The notes beneath the pieces were generated by a model, which ran no database searches, was not told the origin of the DNA, and worked only from the letters and a program-made list of their open reading frames with translations. DNA of 12,226 nt, taken from NCBI GenBank assembly GCA_016296655.1, contig JAEDIW010000058.1, forward strand, positions 1 through 12,226. Direction: 5' to 3'. The stretch comes from Treponema sp. (lineage in GTDB: Bacteria > Spirochaetota > Spirochaetia > Treponematales > Treponemataceae). Of the stretch, positions 1 to 6,581 are shown one piece after another. The stretch's first letter is position 1, and each line of letters starts with the position of its first letter. The translations under genes were made by a program, and so were the position numbers.

Positions 1-3000
1 CCTATAGGCTGCCATTCAGTTTCAGAAGTCAAATCAATATCTTCTGTTAATGTGATTGTAATTCCTTCCATAGTTGAACCGTCCTGCATCCATTCATCAA
101 GTTTTTTTAAATCTTCACCTGTTTCGGCTGCAAGATGAGGATAATATTTTGAATCTGGTGCACTGGTCAAAGAAGAAATTGGAATTTTACTTATTATGAC
201 AAAGGTTTCCCATGCTGAATATTCCACATCATCAACTGTAGCGGACATGTAAAGGCTGTATTTTCCTTCTGGAACCCAAGTTTTTATTACAAGAGTTTTG
301 TTTCCAGATAAAATTTCACAGTCATTTTGAACCAGTGCTATATAGCAGTTTGAAAGTTCTGCCATATTACAGTCTGTATATTCAAAAGTTTCACCATCTG
401 CAGAAATTACTTTTTTCTGTACTACAAAAGAAACAGTCTGCTCACCGGTCTGTAAGAGATTAGATGAAACAAAATTTGTACTTGGAATAAACCTGACTCC
501 TGAAAGTTCTGGAGACACAACGGTTTTGGCTTCTTTTAATATGCCTGAATTTGAAGGACTGTCTAAAACAACACGGTACATTTTATTTTCTGCGGAATTT
601 TCTGTAACGGAAAGCAACTTGCAGTCTGAGCTGACAAGATTATAAGAACTACCGCCTTTTATCATTATCCGATTCTCTTCATAAGAATCTGGAGTAAGTG
701 TTGCAACAGAGCTTTCACCTGTAAGTTTACCTGTTACAGTTACAAATGTTCCGCTTTCAAGGTATACATCGTTATCCGGGGCAATGCAGGCATCTGCAGA
801 AAGGTTCAGAGTGCCAGCGACATATATTGCGTCACCAAACTTGTGTAATGTTTGATTGTTATACATATTGCCGTATATTTTTCCGCCGTTCATTGTAAAT
901 GTTGTGCCAGAAGCAATGCATACACCAGCACCGAGACCTTTCTCTGCGCTATAAATATTATTTTTATTGTCATGGATAGAGCCAGCGTTCATCGTACATG
1001 AAGAAGTTCCAGTTAATTCTATTCCTGCGCCTGTAAATGCAGAGCCGTTGTATGCAATTTCAGAATCACTTTCAATCGTCATAGAAGCATTGCCGGCCAG
1101 TTTAAGTCCACCGCCGCTTCCAGAGCCAGAAGTTTGAATGGTACTGTAGTTATAATTTATCTTTGCGTTTTTTATTGCGAGACTGCCGTTTTCTACATAT
1201 AAACCGCCGCCAGAATTATGGAGTGCAATATTGTACATGACACAGGACTCTTCATTCATTATAACAGTTGTATTTATTGCGTAAATTCCCCCGCCGTAAG
1301 AGGATGCATAATTGCTGTATTTATTAACAAGATGTGTTGCTGTTTGCGTTGCATTTTTATCTCCGACAACTGTTCCGCCATTCAGCGTAAGAGAGCTGCC
1401 GTCAATGTAAATACCGCCACCGTTACTGTTTGCTTTATTAAGGCTTACCGTACAGTCTGTAAGTTCTGCACTTCCGTCTGTAATGTAAATTCCGCCGCCA
1501 AAACTTGCCTGATTAAAACCGATTATTCCACCGTTTGAAATGATTTTTGAGCTTCCTTCAGCTGCAATTCCGCCGCCTTCATTTTGTGAGTAGTTCTGGC
1601 AGATATATGCTCCATTTTCTATAGTGAGCGTACAGCCGTTAAGGTAGATTCCGCCGCCTTTTGCTGCAAAGTTACCGTAATTTGAAGAAGTTGCAACATC
1701 TGAACTTCCGTTTTCGTCAGGAAGAAGTTTTGTTCCAATCACGGTTCCGCTTTTCAGGGTAATCTCTGAATATTCCGCTTTAAGTCCGCCACCAACGCCG
1801 GCGCTTTGAGTTTTTCCGCCTGTAAGGCATATATTTTGTAAAACCAAAGTTGTTTTTTCGTCTGCATTTTTTCCTAAAACATACATAACGCCGGCTTTTT
1901 TATTTGCATTTATGACAGCCTGAGCAGAAGAAAGAGAAGCAATCGTAAGATTTAGTGTTTTCTGCGGGTCAATTTTTACAAAATTCAAGGTAACAGATGA
2001 ATCAAGGGAATCTGGAGCAGTAACTGTTCCGTCTATAAAAATTGAATATTCAGTTGAGCCGTCGTTTATCTGAACAATTTTATCTACAGCCGCCTGAACT
2101 GTAGAAAGAGGAGCAAAATATGTTCCGTTGTTTGAGTCTGAAGCCGATGCTACAGGAGTATAGGAGCCACCCGTTCCCTGAACATACAATACAGATTGTA
2201 CAAAAGCATCAACTGTCTGCTTTGTCAGTTTAAATTCTGTCTTTCCGTCAATTTCTAAAAGATAAGGAGAAGATGATGAAGTTCCGTCTTTTTTCCAGCA
2301 GTCCGTACAAAGTCCTGCAAAAACGTTTACAGTTTCAGAGCAACTATAAAGAAGCATGCCGATATCTGAGAAAAACATGAATTTAACATTATATGAGCCA
2401 GATTCAACAGGTGCATTCATTGTAAAATCAACAGAATCAGCTGTAAAATTCAAAACTTGAGAAGTTTCCAATCCATTTTGACTCCATATAGCAGTCATTG
2501 ATTTTATCTGAGTATCAGCTTGCCTTGCTATTGCAAGTTTTACAGTTCCCGTTTCTCCTGAAGTTTTTAAAGGCCTGGCAATAATTACAATATCATCGAC
2601 AATAGGTTTTTCGGTCGTAATTAAAATGCCAGTAGTTGTTCCAGTTAAAATTAATTCGCCGCCACTTCTAATTTCCGCAGAAAGAGACCACTTTCCTGCA
2701 GTAAGTTTTAGTTCAAAAATGCCGTCTACGATTTGAGAAGAAGAAACTGTTTCTCCACTTGCAGAAGTTGCCGTAACTGAATATACAAGTGAATCTGGAA
2801 GAGATGGCAATGCACTCTTACTTTGAGAATCAAAACCAGAAGCTAAGGCATCAGAATCTGATAAATCACAGATAGAAGGAACCGCACCTTTTATACCAAT
2901 GCTTCCTCTAACAGTGATAAATTCATTTTTCTGCTCAAAAGAATCAGAACTGCCAGAACCTGAAGGAAATTTACAGGCTGAAGAGACAAAAATACTAAAC

Positions 3001-3062
3001 AAGATTAAAATCAGGCAAAAGAGTTTTCCAAATGCTTTATACAATTTGTCATTTATCTTCAT
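1..3062 (-). CDS. Large lipoprotein with Gly-rich right-handed beta-helix (3' end beyond window)
   Basis: The minus frame is open from an ATG at 3062 to the left edge, giving 1020 complete codons with no stop. Residues 1-30 form a lipoprotein signal peptide (Lys-rich start, hydrophobic core 14-26, VSSA-Cys30). Residues 50-165 look like a beta-sandwich of the Treponema lipoprotein kind. A DSNNGT...APLSTVQAA segment at about 308-325 resembles the entry motif of pectate-lyase-like (DUF1565-type) helices. From 424 to 713 a GGG[IL] or GAG[IV] motif recurs ten times, mostly 26-33 residues apart, as in parallel beta-helices and chlamydial Pmp-type proteins. Residues 845-960 look Ig-like. The last visible residues (TLTEDIDLTSETEWQPIG) resemble the opening of a GLUG-type repeat region, so much more protein probably follows. 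Its function is unknown; surface exposure or adhesion is inference. It is the last visible gene of the operon, 16 bp after the preceding stop. An ATG at 3068 is possible but sits only 3 nt from the Shine-Dalgarno. Confidence 0.9.
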   Translation of the reverse strand, partial: MKINDKLYKAFGKLFCLILILFSIFVSSACKFPSGSGSSDSFEQKNEFITVRGSIGIKGAVPSICDLSDSDALASGFDSQSKSALPSLPDSLVYSVTATSASGETVSSSQIVDGIFELKLTAGKWSLSAEIRSGGELILTGTTTGILITTEKPIVDDIVIIARPLKTSGETGTVKLAIARQADTQIKSMTAIWSQNGLETSQVLNFTADSVDFTMNAPVESGSYNVKFMFFSDIGMLLYSCSETVNVFAGLCTDCWKKDGTSSSSPYLLEIDGKTEFKLTKQTVDAFVQSVLYVQGTGGSYTPVASASDSNNGTYFAPLSTVQAAVDKIVQINDGSTEYSIFIDGTVTAPDSLDSSVTLNFVKIDPQKTLNLTIASLSSAQAVINANKKAGVMYVLGKNADEKTTLVLQNICLTGGKTQSAGVGGGLKAEYSEITLKSGTVIGTKLLPDENGSSDVATSSNYGNFAAKGGGIYLNGCTLTIENGAYICQNYSQNEGGGIAAEGSSKIISNGGIIGFNQASFGGGIYITDGSAELTDCTVSLNKANSNGGGIYIDGSSLTLNGGTVVGDKNATQTATHLVNKYSNYASSYGGGIYAINTTVIMNEESCVMYNIALHNSGGGLYVENGSLAIKNAKINYNYSTIQTSGSGSGGGLKLAGNASMTIESDSEIAYNGSAFTGAGIELTGTSSCTMNAGSIHDNKNNIYSAEKGLGAGVCIASGTTFTMNGGKIYGNMYNNQTLHKFGDAIYVAGTLNLSADACIAPDNDVYLESGTFVTVTGKLTGESSVATLTPDSYEENRIMIKGGSSYNLVSSDCKLLSVTENSAENKMYRVVLDSPSNSGILKEAKTVVSPELSGVRFIPSTNFVSSNLLQTGEQTVSFVVQKKVISADGETFEYTDCNMAELSNCYIALVQNDCEILSGNKTLVIKTWVPEGKYSLYMSATVDDVEYSAWETFVIISKIPISSLTSAPDSKYYPHLAAETGEDLKKLDEWMQDGSTMEGITITLTEDIDLTSETEWQPI
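1489..1658. repeat. Three exact 11-bp repeats inside the beta-helix coding region
   Basis: ATTCCGCCGCC occurs exactly at 1489-1499, 1567-1577 and 1648-1658, at spacings of 78 and 81 bp (26 and 27 codons). On the coding strand it encodes the Gly-Gly-Gly-Ile turn of successive helix rungs. Near-copies lie at about 1200-1210, 1281-1291 and 1411-1421. The spacing in whole codons means that recombination between copies would add or remove complete rungs in frame. Confidence 0.7.
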
Positions 3063-3071
3063 TGTCATTTG

Positions 3072-3077
3072 CCTCCC
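3072..3077 (-). promoter_or_regulatory. Ribosome binding site of the beta-helix lipoprotein
   Basis: GGGAGG on the minus strand lies 9 nt before the ATG at 3062 and only 3 nt before the in-frame ATG at 3068. The spacing favours 3062, which gives the cleaner signal peptide start MKINDK. Confidence 0.7.
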
Positions 3078-3078
3078 A

Positions 3079-5214
3079 TCATCTAGTTACAGTAATGTCA
3101 AAGGATGCAGAATATGTTACATTTTCGTAATCTGCATTTATCTGTACAGTATAAACATCTGCTGGCCAAGTTTCAGAAGCAGGAATAACGATTTGTCTGG
3201 AAGAACTTTCTACGCCTGTGCTTGAGCCATGATTCAGAAGCTTAACTTTCCAATTACTCATTTTATCTGTAAAACTTACAGATGTATCATCTTCGATTAA
3301 ATTTGCACTTACGGTTAAAGTGTCACCAAAATTGCAAGACGTTTTATCAATGCTGAATTTTATGTTTTTGCCGATTTCAGGAATGACTTCACCACCTGAC
3401 ATAGTAATGTAGCCAGCTGTTTTATCGTCGCTCAATTTCAGGACATATTTGTCAGAAGTTAAAGAAAAGCGACTCAAATCTGCATGTGTAAGGGTCTTTC
3501 CAGGTTCTGCAACTATGATTCGGGCACCTTTTGTATAGGAGGTTCCTTCCTTAAATGTAATGTCTGCAACTTTTTCAAAAGAGTCAGAAGCTGGTAAATA
3601 AGTTATAAACAGATTGTTCTGAGTAAAAATAATTTCTCCAGTAATACGGGTTTTCCCGCTGAGCGTTAATTCTCCAGAATTTTCTATATTTCCGTTTACA
3701 GTACAGTCTGAAAGCGACAAAATTCCATTTGAAGAAATATTTCCTGTAATTTCACAGCCTCGTCCTTTAATAGAAACTTTTGCATTGCTTTCATTTATAG
3801 CAATATTTTCTTCACTAATAGAATCAAGCAGACAGATTCTGTTATTTGCTGTTTTTTCTGAAAATTCGCTTATGGCATGTGAAATTGTCTTAAATGGAGA
3901 ATTTTCACTTCCATTGTTGTCAGAATCACTTCCGCCAGCAGAAACAAAAAGCATATTTTTCAAAACTTCAATGCCAAATTCTGAAAGATTTGAATCTGCA
4001 AACAAATTTTTATGGGCATAAACCCGAATATAAATTTTGCCGGAAGGAATTTTCAATGCAATTCTGCCACCAGAATTATTTCCGCTAAGCAGAAGTTTTC
4101 CACTGTCATTTTCGCCCTGATAAATTTCAAAAATAATCTGAGAATTGGAAGTATCTTTTATTTCTCCAGTTACATTATCCGTTGCAGTAGAAGCAGGCGT
4201 AAAGAATAAAGTTGCATAAGAACTGTCTTCATCCTGACTTATTTTGTCACCAGATTGAATTTCATTCTGAAAGCTGTCTGTAATAATTACATCTTTCAAC
4301 TTGACTGTATACACCGAAGTTGAAACTTTCGAAAAAAGCCCGCCTGAATCTGAAAGAGTAATTATATATTCTGTATTAACATCCGAAAAAGCATCTTTTG
4401 TTCTAAAAATCACAGGCTGCCCTGCTTCATAAAAGTCAGAACCTGAAGGTACAAGAGAACTGTCAGGTCCTCCAAGTTCAAAAGAACTTTCTGGAAGAGA
4501 AAAAGTTCCATCGTTATTTATTTGAACTACCGTTTCAGTTTTTTCCTTTGAAATAGAATTTTCAATAGAAAGAGTTTTTATATCTTTATGAATTCCAGAC
4601 AACATTCCTGCAGAAGGCATATTCAGACAGACAACGTAAGTTCCTTTTGCAATATCTTTATAAATAACCGGTCCATATACAGGCGGAGGAGCTGAATTAC
4701 ACTTAAGTTTCAAAGGATTAAAAATTCCAAACGAAGAATTGGAAACAGGGTGAAAAAGTTGAATATAAGGAGAAATTTCATGCCCATACTCTGCAGCTAC
4801 AAGAAATTCTGCAGGATATATCAAACGCAAAACGGCAAAATCATTTTCATCCTGTATAAGAGTTATTTTTTTTAAAAGGTCAGCAATATTATCCTTTTCA
4901 GCTGCTGAAAAATCCTCAACATTTAGTGAAGAAAGCTCAAAACCCATATTCTGGCCGTTTTTAAAAGTGAAATTTTGAGGATTCTGCAGATAAAACAAAA
5001 TTTCTGCATCCTGGCAAGATGGAATACATAAATCACCATTACTGTCCGTTTGAACATCTGAAATCAGAATTTTATAATACGAAATGCAAGCTCTTTCAGT
5101 ATATTCTTTTAAATAGCCCTTTACAGGCTTGTTGAAAGAATCCGTAAAAAGACTGCAGGAAGAAAAAATTATTGAAAATGCAAATATCAAGATAAAAAAT
5201 GCCTTGTTTTTCAT
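3079..5214 (-). CDS. Treponema-type lipoprotein with DUF1565-like segment
   Basis: This is a 711-residue predicted lipoprotein. The signal peptide is short and hydrophobic (residues 5-17) and ends in the lipobox IFSS-Cys20. After it comes NKPVKGYLKEYTERA (residues 28-42), a motif I associate with spirochaete lipoproteins of unknown function. Residues 45-420 are Ser/Thr/Asp-rich and look like several beta-sandwich domains. At 422-451 the segment LFVSAGGSDSDNNGS...SPFKTISHAI matches the opening of pectate-lyase-like helices and is shared with the next gene. Residues 475-530 form a few short beta-helix-like rungs (ITGNI, VNGNIENSGELTLSG), and 615-711 look Ig-like. No catalytic motif is visible. 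I chose the ATG at 5214 over the in-frame ATG at 5226 because the latter is part of the Shine-Dalgarno. The gene starts 17 bp after the barrel gene's stop. Outer-membrane anchoring is likely; a binding or adhesin role is a guess. Confidence 0.88.
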   Translation of the reverse strand: MKNKAFFILIFAFSIIFSSCSLFTDSFNKPVKGYLKEYTERACISYYKILISDVQTDSNGDLCIPSCQDAEILFYLQNPQNFTFKNGQNMGFELSSLNVEDFSAAEKDNIADLLKKITLIQDENDFAVLRLIYPAEFLVAAEYGHEISPYIQLFHPVSNSSFGIFNPLKLKCNSAPPPVYGPVIYKDIAKGTYVVCLNMPSAGMLSGIHKDIKTLSIENSISKEKTETVVQINNDGTFSLPESSFELGGPDSSLVPSGSDFYEAGQPVIFRTKDAFSDVNTEYIITLSDSGGLFSKVSTSVYTVKLKDVIITDSFQNEIQSGDKISQDEDSSYATLFFTPASTATDNVTGEIKDTSNSQIIFEIYQGENDSGKLLLSGNNSGGRIALKIPSGKIYIRVYAHKNLFADSNLSEFGIEVLKNMLFVSAGGSDSDNNGSENSPFKTISHAISEFSEKTANNRICLLDSISEENIAINESNAKVSIKGRGCEITGNISSNGILSLSDCTVNGNIENSGELTLSGKTRITGEIIFTQNNLFITYLPASDSFEKVADITFKEGTSYTKGARIIVAEPGKTLTHADLSRFSLTSDKYVLKLSDDKTAGYITMSGGEVIPEIGKNIKFSIDKTSCNFGDTLTVSANLIEDDTSVSFTDKMSNWKVKLLNHGSSTGVESSSRQIVIPASETWPADVYTVQINADYENVTYSASFDITVTR

Positions 5215-5217
5215 CAA

Positions 5218-5224
5218 TTCCTCC
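5218..5224 (-). promoter_or_regulatory. Ribosome binding site deciding the lipoprotein start
   Basis: GGAGGAA on the minus strand, with GGAGG 5 nt before the ATG at 5214, is near the ideal spacing. The ATG at 5226 overlaps this element (ATGGAGG) and so cannot be served by it, which makes 5214 the likely start. Confidence 0.75.
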
Positions 5225-5231
5225 ATTCCAT

Positions 5232-6581
5232 TTAAAATTGCCAGCCTATGCTCAACTGAGGTTCAATCATTCCAAAAGCCATGTCTGAAATAAATGCAGA
5301 AATGTAATCCAGCGCAACTTCAGAATAAAGGCGATTTGACAAATACAGCTGCACTGCCCCACCTGCCAGGACACTTAAATTAGTACTGTTCAATACAGGA
5401 GATTCAATACCGTGGGGAAAAAGAAACTTTAATTCACTGAAAGCTGTTATTCCTGCTCCTCCATGAAGTTCCAAAGTCATAACATGCCGGGTATGGGCTG
5501 AATTTTTTATTCTTTTTCTGATAGGAATCTGGTAAACTGCCAGAACATGCCCGGTAATAAGTTTTCCTTCAATATCGTATCCAGCAAAAGAGGCTGCCAT
5601 TCTTGTATACGACCCCGCAAATCCAAGACCAAAGTAGCCGAAACTTTCCTTAAAAGGAATAAACGACATACGAGCTGCAAGACTTAACGGCCAAATCTTG
5701 CTTCCAAGATATTCGTTTATTGTATTATCATAAAGAATTACAGGACATGTATAGCCGCCACTTACATCAAAATCAAATCTTTTTTTGAATTTTACAGTAA
5801 TTTCATTTTTTTTGTCCAGCATACTTTTCAGGCCACTGGCATCTGTTGCCACCAGATTGTAAGTTCCAGTCTCCAGCTCATTTATATCAAACTGGATTTT
5901 CAAATGGCGGTATCGGTTGTCATATTCAAGGATTTTTGGAACAAGATGAATTGGATTCAGTTTTTTCTGGCTTTCAAGAACATAGGAAGTAAATACAGTA
6001 TCATCAGGAGATTCCCGCACCTTAAAAAGATTTTTTCCAGAAATATTGAAAATGCCGTTGTTCATTTCTTCAAGAAAAATAGTTGAAGAGCGGCTTACAG
6101 CAGAGGAAATATCGTTGATTTCAGGGCGGAATGCCTTTTTAATTTCGAATTCAAACCAGTCAGATTCAACTTCTGCAAGACCTATAAGATTGTAAGTTAT
6201 AATTTTATATCTGTAGAAGCCTGGTTCAAGAAGCGGATTTATCTGAATTTTTGTAACATTTGATTCAGTTTTTAAGCGTCTCAGTTCAAAATATTGTTTT
6301 TTACTTTCATTAAGGCATTCAACTATAACTTCATAATTCAGTACAAATTCAGGTTCTTCTTCCTCCCATTCAAGAAACTGCCAGTTTTCTTCAGCATCCT
6401 CATCTTCAACTGCAATATTTGCATCATCGGAGTGATTTACATTTTGAACATTTCCAGCAATTTTTCCGTCCTGTTCAGCAATGGAGGAATCTTTTTTCCT
6501 GTTTTTTTCGCTGGAAAAAATTGAGTGAGAAAAAATCAAAATAAAAGCAAATAATAGAAGAAAGCTTTTCCTAATTTCCAT
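5232..6581 (-). CDS. Outer-membrane protein: Ig/TIG-like domains plus about 8-strand C-terminal barrel
   Basis: This is a 449-residue secreted protein. The signal peptide spans about residues 1-23 (LLLFAFILIFSHSIFSS). An acidic stretch at 53-78 is rich in Glu and Asp. Residues 80-148 look like an Ig/Fn3 fold (GFYRYKIITYN). Residues 151-264 resemble a TIG/IPT domain (FNISGKNLF, then GTYNLVATDASG). Residues 268-449 alternate polar and hydrophobic residues in about eight strands and end in SIGWQF; a C-terminal aromatic is the usual recognition signal for outer-membrane barrels. The start overlaps the last 11 bp of the FecR-type gene, so translation is probably coupled. The order cyclase, FecR-domain protein, outer-membrane protein recalls, from memory, T. 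pallidum TP0485-TP0484-TP0483, where TP0483 is reported as fibronectin-binding. That link is unverified. The barrel could serve as an anchor that displays or contacts the periplasmic domains. Confidence 0.85.
   Translation of the reverse strand: MEIRKSFLLLFAFILIFSHSIFSSEKNRKKDSSIAEQDGKIAGNVQNVNHSDDANIAVEDEDAEENWQFLEWEEEEPEFVLNYEVIVECLNESKKQYFELRRLKTESNVTKIQINPLLEPGFYRYKIITYNLIGLAEVESDWFEFEIKKAFRPEINDISSAVSRSSTIFLEEMNNGIFNISGKNLFKVRESPDDTVFTSYVLESQKKLNPIHLVPKILEYDNRYRHLKIQFDINELETGTYNLVATDASGLKSMLDKKNEITVKFKKRFDFDVSGGYTCPVILYDNTINEYLGSKIWPLSLAARMSFIPFKESFGYFGLGFAGSYTRMAASFAGYDIEGKLITGHVLAVYQIPIRKRIKNSAHTRHVMTLELHGGAGITAFSELKFLFPHGIESPVLNSTNLSVLAGGAVQLYLSNRLYSEVALDYISAFISDMAFGMIEPQLSIGWQF

Noticed and set aside
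1218..1538. Plus-strand frame of 106 codons rich in Cys and Val
   Set aside because: It is antisense to the beta-helix rungs, and its composition follows from the repeated Gly and Asn codons of the real gene.
1100..1800. CRISPR-like regular repeats
   Set aside because: The repeated words are 11 bp, spaced in whole codons and inside an open frame encoding Gly-rich helix turns; no long repeat with unique spacers exists.
2899..3225. Plus-strand frame of 108 codons crossing the junction of the two lipoprotein genes
   Set aside because: It is antisense to a signal peptide and a gene end; the hydrophobic stretch is a mirror of coding sequence, with no upstream promoter or ribosome site.
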